Shown piece by piece: positions 1 through 5,792 of a stretch of 10,607 bases of DNA. The stretch spans positions 3,358 to 13,964 of the forward strand of contig DBRL01000002.1 of the NCBI GenBank assembly GCA_002305925.1. Reading direction: 5' to 3'. Each line of letters starts with the position of its first letter. The first letter of the stretch is position 1. Both the position numbers and the translations under genes were made by a program. Source of the DNA: Candidatus Peregrinibacteria bacterium UBA1369. GTDB lineage: Bacteria; Patescibacteriota; Gracilibacteria; UBA1369. The notes beneath the pieces are model-generated. The model saw only the letters and a program-made list of their open reading frames with translations, did not search any database and was not told the origin of the DNA.

Positions 1-1
1 C

Positions 2-1792
2 ATTGAGGGGGTCAGCGGGGAATTCCAGTATCTGCCGGTCACGGACAGCGGCTCACTGACAGTGAACAATTTCATCGATGAGTATTCCAGTCTGCAGATT
101 GGAATTACGGCAAGCACCCAGACAACGGAGCAAATCCGTGAAAGCCGCGAAGACACCGAGAAAAACACTCAAATGAGTGGAGAAAGTTTTGGCGATCAAA
201 CCATCTATATCCCGACCCAGGAAGCCGCGGAAAAATACCAGACCGTGCGCCGTGAAGATTATTTCAAATATACCTCTCTGGCCAGGGCCTTCTGCGGCGA
301 GCAAGAAATCAATCTTTCAGTGTATGTTAATTTGTCCGAAAAGCTGCTGCCCCAAACGGACTACTATCAGGACCTGGCCGACCGCCTTTCCCGCGATACC
401 CTGGCCGATGCCCTGGCCGCCACAGGACTCTGCGGTTCGCAAAAAGACCAGCTGCAGGTGAAAATTGTGGCGATTGACGGTGAGGTGGAAGTCAGGCGGG
501 GTGAAGGCAACTTTGCCGCGGCCAAAGTGGGAGACGTGCTGCAGGTGGGCGATTATCTGGCCACCGGATTTGAATCAACGGCCAGCTTTGAGGTGATGGG
601 AATGGGAGCGGTGCTGGAGGTACGTCCAATGACCAATTTTTCCATTGCGCAGCTTTTTTATGACGGCAATCTGGCCAGAACGGCAATTAATCTCCGCCTG
701 GGTGAGGTTACGACAAATATCAAGCCGGAAAAGGGGGTAAAAGCATCCTTTCAGATCGTCACCCCCACCGCTACCATCGGTACGCGCGGCACTGTTTTTC
801 AGGTGGCCGTGGCAGAATCCGGCGCCACCAATGTCTTTGTGACTGAGGGAGCCGTGGATGTGATCAGCGAAAAAACAGCGGAAAGCATTGTCCTGGATGA
901 GGGTGAAAAAGCTTATATCGGCACTGTCGGCAAGATTGAAGTAAGCAGTATGGAGGAGGACACGGTGCTGCGTGAAGAAGCTTTGCCTCCGCAGAATCTG
1001 GTCAACACCGTGCATGCAGTCTATACAGACCAGCAAACCCTGACCTGGTATTTGCTCGGTGCGGTGATTTTTCTCTCGCTGCTGCTCTGGGTCGCCATTT
1101 ACTTTTTTATCAAAAGAAAACCGCTGCTGGGCGCCGCCTTTCTGATCGCCACGGGCATGCTGATTCTGGCCGGTGCAATCTATGTGACTATGAATCCCCC
1201 GGCGGCAACGCCGCCGGCCATAGTGGATACCGTGCCTGAGGAACCAATGTCGGAAATTGATCGGGACATGCAGCCGGATGCCGCGGTCGCTGAAGAGCGT
1301 TCCACGGCAGAGCAGCCGGTAGAAGAGACGGTGGAGGGGACGGCTGAAGCTGCCGATGAAGCTGAATCAGTGATCGCGACGGATCAGGACATCAAATCTC
1401 CGCCGGATCTCGCCTTTGCTATTAATTTAGCCCCATTCAACGACAAAATTGATTTTCTGATTGAACAAAACGACTGGAGCGAGGCCAGCTATCCGGCCTG
1501 CTATAAACTGGACGGGCTACTGAGCGATGATTTCTTTGCCGGCGGCATTTGTCCCGCGGGCAGCATCGAAGTTTTTCGGATCAGCCTATACAGTCCGGAC
1601 CAGATACTGGAAATGAAAGAGAGCCCCTTTTATGAGGGGACCTACCTGGAGTTCTATGAGTTTGCCGACAGCGGCGCCTATTGGCTGGAATGGCCGAACG
1701 GCGACTATCCTGAGGAAATCCGTGGCATTGATCAGGATTATTTCCGGGAAATAGCGGATACATTTATGCTGAAATTTGGGGTAGAATCTTGA
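2..1792 (+). CDS. FecR-domain membrane protein, 5' end outside window
   Basis: The frame is open to the left window edge, so the gene is truncated at its 5' end; the GTG at 62 is only an internal codon. Residues below are counted from that GTG. Residues about 133-290 form a FecR-like beta domain: an opening VKIVAIDGEVEV strand, a GDVLQVGDYLATG turn, and the diagnostic stretch TPTATIGTRGTVFQV near 234-248, followed by VTEGAVDV. Two hydrophobic helices (about 328-350 and 354-377) are joined by a short KRKP loop. By the positive-inside rule this places both the FecR part and the C-terminal part outside the cell. An acidic, Pro/Ala/Glu-rich linker (378-445) leads to a final domain of about 130 residues that I do not recognise. 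FecR domains occur in sigma-factor regulators and in surface proteins. No sigma factor is visible here, so a surface or structural role is as likely as signalling. Confidence 0.85.
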   Translation: MEGVSGEFQYLPVTDSGSLTVNNFIDEYSSLQIGITASTQTTEQIRESREDTEKNTQMSGESFGDQTIYIPTQEAAEKYQTVRREDYFKYTSLARAFCGEQEINLSVYVNLSEKLLPQTDYYQDLADRLSRDTLADALAATGLCGSQKDQLQVKIVAIDGEVEVRRGEGNFAAAKVGDVLQVGDYLATGFESTASFEVMGMGAVLEVRPMTNFSIAQLFYDGNLARTAINLRLGEVTTNIKPEKGVKASFQIVTPTATIGTRGTVFQVAVAESGATNVFVTEGAVDVISEKTAESIVLDEGEKAYIGTVGKIEVSSMEEDTVLREEALPPQNLVNTVHAVYTDQQTLTWYLLGAVIFLSLLLWVAIYFFIKRKPLLGAAFLIATGMLILAGAIYVTMNPPAATPPAIVDTVPEEPMSEIDRDMQPDAAVAEERSTAEQPVEETVEGTAEAADEAESVIATDQDIKSPPDLAFAINLAPFNDKIDFLIEQNDWSEASYPACYKLDGLLSDDFFAGGICPAGSIEVFRISLYSPDQILEMKESPFYEGTYLEFYEFADSGAYWLEWPNGDYPEEIRGIDQDYFREIADTFMLKFGVES

Positions 1793-1830
1793 GAGTGACA
1801 GTTTACAAGCCAATAAATGGTTTTTTTTGG

Positions 1831-1855
1831 AAGTCTTGATTTTCAGACTGTTTTT
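1831..1855 (+). terminator. Weak intrinsic terminator after the FecR gene
   Basis: AGTCT (1832-1836) pairs with AGACT (1845-1849) around an 8-base loop, followed by one G and five Ts. The stem is short and AT-rich, so read-through is plausible. It lies about 40 bases after the stop of the FecR-domain gene. Confidence 0.4.
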
Positions 1856-1866
1856 AGTAAGCTTGA

Positions 1867-1944
1867 CTGCTTTCCGGAGTACCTTCGGAAATGTACGGTC
1901 AGGTCTGTGCGACAGCGCCTGGCTGTCGGTTCCTTGAAAAGCAG
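1867..1944 (+). other. Nested inverted repeats: structured leader or operator region
   Basis: CTGCTTT (1867-1873) is complementary to AAAGCAG (1938-1944). This pair encloses a TTTCCG/CGGAAA hairpin (1871-1876/1886-1891, sharing three bases with the outer stem) and a perfect 7-bp hairpin CGACAGC/GCTGTCG (1910-1916/1922-1928). GTCTG (1903-1907) can also pair with CAGAC (1942-1946), which would exclude the outer stem. Together these could be a cis-acting RNA ahead of the membrane-protein gene. The 7-bp repeat could equally be a protein-binding palindrome just upstream of the -35 box at 1934. I recognise no known riboswitch consensus. Confidence 0.35.
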
Positions 1945-1962
1945 ACAGAAAATTAAGATAAA
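1934..1962 (+). promoter_or_regulatory. Candidate sigma-70 promoter for the polytopic membrane protein gene
   Basis: TTGAAA (1934-1939, 5 of 6 to consensus) is separated by 17 bases from GATAAA (1957-1962, 4 of 6). Transcription would begin near 1969, about 68 bases before the ATG at 2037, inside the hairpin at 1964-1981. If this promoter is the one used, the repeats at 1867-1928 are DNA sites rather than leader RNA. Confidence 0.35.
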
Positions 1963-1963
1963 G

Positions 1964-1990
1964 TTGGGTGGTTCAACCCAAGGGAGGTGA
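1964..1990 (+). promoter_or_regulatory. Hairpin directly followed by a strong orphan Shine-Dalgarno
   Basis: TTGGGT (1964-1969) pairs with ACCCAA (1976-1981). AGGGAGGTGA (1981-1990) follows at once and is a near-perfect anti-16S match, yet no ATG, GTG or TTG lies at normal spacing from it. The nearest is a GTG at 2011, about 20 bases away, opening a seven-codon frame that ends at 2034. The actual gene start at 2037 has its own GAGGAG site. The second site may be a ribosome standby site, part of a regulatory fold, or a remnant of a leader peptide. Confidence 0.35.
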
Positions 1991-2036
1991 TAAGAAATAA
2001 CGTTCTTCAGGTGACTTTTGACAAGAGGAGTTGAGG

Positions 2037-3233
2037 ATGGAAAACAAGGATGAAGCGATACTGCAAAGAAAGTTTATAACGGCAGAAAGTGTAATTCTGG
2101 GCTTACTTCTGGGCGGCCTACTAATTCTGGTCTCTTATCTGGGCCAGAAAAACAGCACTCCGCTGGTGAGAACCCCGGTCAGTGAAACCATCTGGGTCGC
2201 ACTTTACCTGACAGCCGTGGTGAGTTTCTGTAGTTTCAAACTGCCGACGCTGTTCACCTCGCGCCCTAGACTGGCCTGTTTCACACTGTCGATGCTGTGC
2301 GGTCACGTCTCTTTGTTCTTTGACTCTTTTGCGGTAATACTACTACTGAACACGATCACCATGCTCCCCTTTCCGGCCGCCCGGTTCAGCCACCGCTTCA
2401 ACGCTTTTTGCTTCAAGGCAATTTGCGCTTTTAACGCGCTGACAGTGGGTGGCGGCTTCTACATTGGTGAGCTGTGGGGTTTGCCCTACTTCATCAGTAG
2501 CGGGATGGACAACGCGATAGCCGGCTTCCCTCTGCTACTGGTGCTGACGCCCTACTGCCTGGTGACCTCGCTGCTGGTGGCCCGTTTTTTCCCGGTAAAA
2601 ATTGAACCGGTAAAAATGGATCGTGGCCAACTGGTAGGTGCCGCAGAGATCGTCTTCTTCCTGAGCGTGATCATCATCACCCACCAGACCTTTCTCTCGC
2701 TGGGATTGCTTCTGCTCTACAGCGTGCTGAAAAAGGAAACCTTCAAGCTGGTGCACAACCTGATGCATGAATTGCGCGGAGGTGCCGCCAACGCCCTCGG
2801 TTTGATCATGGTGGCCTGGTTGATTCAACAGATCCCGGGCACCACCCAATGGTTCGCAAGTAAGATCCAGGGGGGATGGATATTTGTTCTTTCCTCCATC
2901 TCTTCGCCCTTTGCGGGGGCCATGGTCGCCGGCGCGGAAACTCCTGGCGAGTTCTACCGCAACATCTCCCTACTGATGCTGGGCGCGCCAATGTTTGTCT
3001 CCAGCTCGCTGGTGGCAATCATTGTCTTTCGTGACACTTTGGCCTGGGAAGATCTGCCCAAGCAAATTCGCTGGCTGGCCTCCAAAAAGGAGGGGGTTCT
3101 ACAGGAGGCAGTAGCCTACACCCTGCTGGTACTGCCCCTGGTGATAACGCTGGGCGGCCTGCTGTATTTGGCCAACAGTAGTGGTCTGTTTGTTGCCGCC
3201 TACAGTGCGCTGGCGGCCCTGGTTCCCGTCTGA
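2037..3233 (+). CDS. Polytopic membrane protein, possible ion transporter
   Basis: The protein is 398 residues. The ATG at 2037 is preferred over the in-frame TTG at 2031 because AAGAGGAG (2023-2030) sits about 6 bases before the ATG and abuts the TTG. Roughly ten or eleven hydrophobic segments are visible, near residues 15-35, 50-68, 77-105, 125-147, 160-183, 200-232 (probably two), 250-266, 280-300, 310-330, 358-378 and 381-398. Two Gly/Ala-rich stretches, ALTVGGGFYIGELWG near 134-148 and a Ser/Gly/Ala-rich segment near 284-300, recall the re-entrant hairpins of ion-transporter (IT) superfamily proteins such as NhaD-like or DUF1646 proteins. That family link is an impression, not a motif match. 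It lacks a partner gene and ends in its own terminator, so it is probably monocistronic. The unusual leader suggests regulation. Confidence 0.8.
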   Translation: MENKDEAILQRKFITAESVILGLLLGGLLILVSYLGQKNSTPLVRTPVSETIWVALYLTAVVSFCSFKLPTLFTSRPRLACFTLSMLCGHVSLFFDSFAVILLLNTITMLPFPAARFSHRFNAFCFKAICAFNALTVGGGFYIGELWGLPYFISSGMDNAIAGFPLLLVLTPYCLVTSLLVARFFPVKIEPVKMDRGQLVGAAEIVFFLSVIIITHQTFLSLGLLLLYSVLKKETFKLVHNLMHELRGGAANALGLIMVAWLIQQIPGTTQWFASKIQGGWIFVLSSISSPFAGAMVAGAETPGEFYRNISLLMLGAPMFVSSSLVAIIVFRDTLAWEDLPKQIRWLASKKEGVLQEAVAYTLLVLPLVITLGGLLYLANSSGLFVAAYSALAALVPV

Positions 3234-3247
3234 ATGGAACGGTTCAT

Positions 3248-3287
3248 CTCCGGCGGGGCAACGTTGTCCCGCTGGAGTGACCTTTTT
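3248..3287 (+). terminator. Intrinsic terminator of the membrane protein gene
   Basis: CTCCGGCGGG (3248-3257) pairs with CCCGCTGGAG (3268-3277), ten pairs including one G-T. The inner GCAAC/GTTGT extends the stem. Five Ts follow at 3283-3287 after a 5-base gap, which may weaken it. It begins 15 bases after the stop codon. Confidence 0.65.
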
Positions 3288-3320
3288 CTGTCTGCTTTTT
3301 ATTCAAAAAAACCTGGTATC

Positions 3321-3338
3321 GGTAAAAGAGCTTTTACC
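3321..3338. repeat. Perfect 7-bp hairpin between membrane protein and zinc-ribbon genes
   Basis: GGTAAAA (3321-3327) and TTTTACC (3332-3338) flank a GAGC loop. An A-run lies to the left (3305-3311) but there is no T-run to the right, so it would terminate poorly on the plus strand. It could be an operator for the zinc-ribbon gene, a transcript 3'-end stabiliser, or a weak minus-strand terminator. Confidence 0.35.
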
Positions 3339-3391
3339 TGGATATTTGATTGTGTTTTGTCAATTAATGCAATAGACTTTGGGCTATTCCT

Positions 3392-3397
3392 TATAAA
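3392..3397 (+). promoter_or_regulatory. Possible -10 box just upstream of the zinc-ribbon gene
   Basis: TATAAA lies 9 bases before the ATG at 3407, so a transcript from it would be almost leaderless. This fits the absence of any Shine-Dalgarno in CCTTATAAAAATTTACAA. No good -35 box is present at 17 bases. TTGTCA at 3357-3362 is too far from this -10 and would need a poorer one near 3380-3385. Confidence 0.25.
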
Positions 3398-3406
3398 AAT
3401 TTACAA

Positions 3407-3979
3407 ATGGCTGATTTCAAACGGGACAGATTCGCCGGTGGTGGGAGAGGCGGCAGGGGCTTCGGTGGTGGAGGATATGGAGGAGGACGTTCTAAATTTG
3501 GCCGTGGAGATGACAGAGGAGGGCGTGGCGGCTACGAAAAGCCACAGATGCACAAAGCGATTTGCGATGACTGCGGCGCGCCATGTGAATTACCATTTCG
3601 TCCGACAGGCGACAAGCCGGTATTTTGCCGGGACTGTTTTGCCAACAATGGTGGGCCAGGCAATGCCGGCGGTGGCAGGGGCCGCGATGATTCATTCCGC
3701 GAGAAAAGACGAGATGCGCCAATGACTGTGCCGGTTGCGGCACCGGGCATTACCAAAGAACAGTTTGAGATGCTCAACGGCAAACTGGACAAGATTCTGA
3801 AACTGATCACGCCGGTAATTACCGTTTCCAAGGAAATGCAGGCTGAGGCCGAGGAAAAGGATAAGAAAACGGCCCGAAAAAAGGCGCCCAGGCAGGACAA
3901 AAAGTTGGAGCCTACAACCGAAAAGTTAAAAGCAGCGAAGACGACCAAGAAAGGCAAAGTGGGGAAAAAGTCGGCCTAA
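3407..3979 (+). CDS. RGG-type CxxC-x17-CxxC zinc-ribbon protein
   Basis: The protein is 190 residues in four parts. Residues 10-42 are Gly/Arg-rich (GGGRGGRGFGGGGYGGGR), an RGG-type RNA-binding tract. Residues 53-77 hold Cys53-x2-Cys56-x17-Cys74-x2-Cys77 with PFRP and KPVFC between them, the CxxC-x17-CxxC zinc-ribbon domain frequent in Candidate Phyla Radiation genomes. Cys60 is an extra cysteine. Residues 115-150 are predicted helical and could self-associate. Residues 151-190 are a Lys/Ala-rich tail resembling histone H1. RGG tract, zinc ribbon and basic tail together imply a cytoplasmic nucleic-acid-binding protein, more likely RNA than DNA, but the target is unknown. The gene converges on the reverse transcriptase gene, with 5 bases between their stop codons. 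It has no recognisable ribosome binding site. The domain call is firm; the function is not known. Confidence 0.9.
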   Translation: MADFKRDRFAGGGRGGRGFGGGGYGGGRSKFGRGDDRGGRGGYEKPQMHKAICDDCGAPCELPFRPTGDKPVFCRDCFANNGGPGNAGGGRGRDDSFREKRRDAPMTVPVAAPGITKEQFEMLNGKLDKILKLITPVITVSKEMQAEAEEKDKKTARKKAPRQDKKLEPTTEKLKAAKTTKKGKVGKKSA

Positions 3980-3993
3980 TTATCTTAGCCGAC
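3965..3993 (-). terminator. Terminator containing both convergent stop codons
   Basis: GTCGG-CTAA and TTAGCCGAC (3970-3979 and 3985-3993) form a 9-bp stem with one bulged C and a TTATC loop. On the minus strand the stem is followed by TTTTT (complement of 3965-3969), a standard intrinsic terminator for the reverse transcriptase gene. The TAA codons of both genes lie within the stem. On the plus strand no T-run follows, so the zinc-ribbon transcript would end less efficiently. Confidence 0.7.
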
Positions 3994-5274
3994 AAGTCGT
4001 TGCCAGAGCGAACGCCTTTGATGCGACCTAGCCTGATGCGGCCAGAGCAGGCGCTTGAAATGGAGGAAAAAACTCCAGAGGCCCACTTTCGAATCTGCGA
4101 GGATTTTTTTGCCGGCGGCCAGCTTGCGGCCGGTGTAGCCACCGCCCAGATAGGCCCAGACCACCGTCATCAGGCGGCGGGAGAGCTCCTGCAACTGCGC
4201 CATGTCGGTGAGCAGGTTGAGGGACTGGATATAATTGCTCCAGAGGGCGGATTTGCCACGCGCGTTGATGACCAGCACTTTTCTGAGGCGGCGCAGTTTG
4301 GCCTCAATTGAGGCCGTGGAATTTGCGGGAAGCAGAGTTTTGGCGTCGGCGATCATTTTGGCCACCTTTTTGGCGGGGATGGAGATTTGCCCGGCGGAAA
4401 ACGACAATCCCAGATAGTCGAACTGCTTTTCCAGCGGCTGCAATTCTGTTTTTTCCTCGTTGAGCAGTATTTTCAGGCGACGGCATTCACCGCGGATCAA
4501 TTCGAGAGCCCACTCAAGTTTGGCCGGGTCGCGGTCAAGGGCGATGATGTCGTCCCCGACACGGCGGTAGAATTCGACCTGCGCGCCGACCTGGCGGTCG
4601 ATTTCGGCGGTGTAGATGTTGTTGAAAAGGCTGATCAGCGGCAGCCCCTGCATGGTGCCGTAGGCCATCGACTGCAGGTCGCCCGCACGGACAAAAGGGA
4701 TTTCGACAAATTGCCTGACCAGCCGCAAAGTTTCCGCGTCAACCCCCATTTCAGCCAATTGTCCGAGCAGAATATTTTTGTTGATGTGGTCGGAATAGTC
4801 CTTGAAATCGGTTTTGAGCAGGAAATAGGCCGGGCGGGCGGCACTGGCCTTGCCTCCGCGGACATTGGCCAGATAAAAACGGCGCAGCGAACGCAGGGCG
4901 TAGTAGGAAGGTCTTTCACTGCGAAAAGAATAGAGATATTTGGAATAGGTCGGCTTGAGATGTTCCTGCAGAACGCGATAGACAGCCTGGCAGCAGACCC
5001 TTTCGCGGATCGGCACCATGTAGATTTTGCGCAGTTTGCCGTTTTTTTTGGGGATGGCCACCGAACGGGCCAGACGCGGTTTTTCAGCGGAGATGAGACG
5101 CTTTTGGATGTCGGCAAGGAAGGCGGGAAGGTCAAGCTCGGTCTGATGGATCTGCTGGGCGTCAATGACATCATAACTAAAAACCTTGCAGTCCTCGAGC
5201 AGGCTTTGATACACCTCCAGATAGGCTTCCTTGATATTCTCGGCAGTGATGATTTTTTGGTAGAGATTGGTCAA
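3985..5274 (-). CDS. Stand-alone reverse transcriptase with VGDD active site
   Basis: The 429-residue RNA-directed DNA polymerase has the full RT order. A fingers block near 70-103 contains SVAIPKKNGKLRKI and ERVCCQAVY. Motif A is LLKTDFKDYSDHI with Asp156. Motif B is GTMQGLPLISLFNNIY at 206-221. Motif C is YRRVGDDII with Asp241-Asp242. Motif D is LNEEKTEL at 271-278, and motif E is FDYLGLSFS at 285-293. The remaining 135 residues are helical and thumb-like, with an aromatic and basic tail. The usual YxDD is VGDD. There is no HNH endonuclease, no recognisable maturase tail and no fused nitrilase, primase or integrase. Motif B lacks the SQ of diversity-generating retroelement RTs. The TTG start is the only one upstream in frame (stop at 5284-5286). 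It has no Shine-Dalgarno, but the N-terminus MTNLYQKIITAENIKEAY looks like a genuine RT start. The fingers resemble group II-like RTs; the role is unknown and defence is a hypothesis. Confidence 0.92.
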   Translation of the reverse strand: MTNLYQKIITAENIKEAYLEVYQSLLEDCKVFSYDVIDAQQIHQTELDLPAFLADIQKRLISAEKPRLARSVAIPKKNGKLRKIYMVPIRERVCCQAVYRVLQEHLKPTYSKYLYSFRSERPSYYALRSLRRFYLANVRGGKASAARPAYFLLKTDFKDYSDHINKNILLGQLAEMGVDAETLRLVRQFVEIPFVRAGDLQSMAYGTMQGLPLISLFNNIYTAEIDRQVGAQVEFYRRVGDDIIALDRDPAKLEWALELIRGECRRLKILLNEEKTELQPLEKQFDYLGLSFSAGQISIPAKKVAKMIADAKTLLPANSTASIEAKLRRLRKVLVINARGKSALWSNYIQSLNLLTDMAQLQELSRRLMTVVWAYLGGGYTGRKLAAGKKILADSKVGLWSFFLHFKRLLWPHQARSHQRRSLWQRLVG

Positions 5275-5660
5275 GTCGCTGGATTAATGGCAGAAAAATG
5301 ATGTCTTTGGGCAGAGGGTGCGGCCGCTTCAAACCGGCTCGCTAATGAGTGATCTTGGAGCAACAGGTGGTAGGTCCGATCTTTCCGGTCCCCGGTCTGT
5401 CTGGTTGCGGTTCGGTTCTATTGTCGTTTCATGGTAATTCATGCTTTCTTCTGTCGTGGCGCTGTTTCGCGTTCAGGTTGACTGGTTTCGGTGGGATCGT
5501 TGGTTATTTGGTGATGGGTGTTGGGTTCTGAAGTCTCTGAGATCACACATTTTCCAGTACCGCCGTCCGCCGGCATCCGTCGGACTGTTTGGACGGGGCC
5601 CTGGAATTGTGGATGCTTTTGCTCAAATTGGCCAACGGACAATTGATAAATAATTGCCCG
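5275..5660 (-). other. Long untranslated leader or ncRNA of the reverse transcriptase gene
   Basis: No convincing gene lies in these 386 bases; the short open frames have odd composition and poor start sites. A promoter match at 5667-5696 would start a minus-strand transcript near 5660 that runs into the RT gene. On that strand about 5346-5530 is rich in A and C and poor in T. This tract is bounded by complementary arms: GTGATCT at 5540-5546 (minus sense) and AGATCAC at 5349-5355, extended by GAG/CTC across a 2x2 internal loop. Upstream of it, CCGTCC/GGACGG (5563-5568/5591-5596) or GTCCG/CGGAC (5565-5569/5581-5585) form alternative GC-rich hairpins. A noncoding RNA used by the RT as template or partner would fit, but this is inferred from layout only. 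Confidence 0.4.
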
Positions 5661-5666
5661 CGGATT

Positions 5667-5696
5667 GTTTTAAGAAAATTACCCTCTGCCTGTCAA
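5667..5696 (-). promoter_or_regulatory. Near-consensus promoter driving the reverse transcriptase leader
   Basis: On the minus strand a perfect TTGACA (5696-5691) is followed after 18 bases by TAAAAC (5672-5667), or after 17 by TTAAAA. Transcription would begin near 5660, leaving a leader of about 385 bases before the TTG start at 5274. It is the best -35 match I found in the window. Confidence 0.5.
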
Positions 5697-5708
5697 AGAA
5701 CATCTGTT

Positions 5709-5714
5709 TATTAT
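5709..5714 (+). promoter_or_regulatory. Possible -10 box for the ABC-like/PLD operon
   Basis: TATTAT is preceded by TGTT and followed by AGCGC. A -35 box at proper spacing is missing (TGTCAA at 5691-5696 is only 12 bases away). It would make a divergent arrangement with the RT promoter and a leader of about 70-80 bases. Confidence 0.25.
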
Positions 5715-5755
5715 AGCGCAAGTCGGCCGAGATGGCTAGTAAGGAGGCTGTTTTT

Positions 5756-5779
5756 ATGCTAAAATTGATGGATTATTGA
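5756..5779 (+). CDS. Seven-codon leader ORF with strong ribosome binding site
   Basis: ATG at 5756 opens the frame MLKLMDY and stops with TGA at 5777-5779. AAGGAGG at 5741-5747 lies 8 bases upstream, the best ribosome binding site near this operon. The following gene starts at a GTG only 13 bases after this stop and has almost no site of its own, so ribosomes ending here could reinitiate there. Alternatively, one missing or extra base between 5766 and 5779 would join this start to the following frame, and the peptide would then be an artefact. Confidence 0.4.
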   Translation: MLKLMDY

Positions 5780-5792
5780 AAAGCAAACAAGG

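Noticed and set aside
1865..1946. Signal recognition particle RNA
   Set aside because: GGTCAGGTC and, on the other strand, CCGGAAAGCAG recall the SRP core, but they are not in the right order or on the same strand, and the GGAAG-AGCA internal loops are missing.
3234..3725. 163-residue plus-strand open frame following the membrane protein
   Set aside because: It runs through a terminator and then in another frame across the zinc-ribbon gene, which has a recognised domain.
4387..5301. 304-residue plus-strand open frame
   Set aside because: It lies antisense to the RT, whose motifs are unmistakable. Its own residue mix is typical of a shadow frame.
5439..5653. Short open frames on both strands in the RT leader
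   Set aside because: None has a good ribosome binding site, and their composition (Thr/Glu/Gln/Pro-rich on minus, Trp/Phe/Gly-rich on plus) follows the base skew rather than protein-like sequence.
3985..5660. Diversity-generating retroelement
   Set aside because: Motif B reads GLPLISLF, without the SQ typical of DGR RTs. I found no template/variable repeat pair in the window, and no C-type lectin target gene is visible. A distant variable repeat cannot be excluded.
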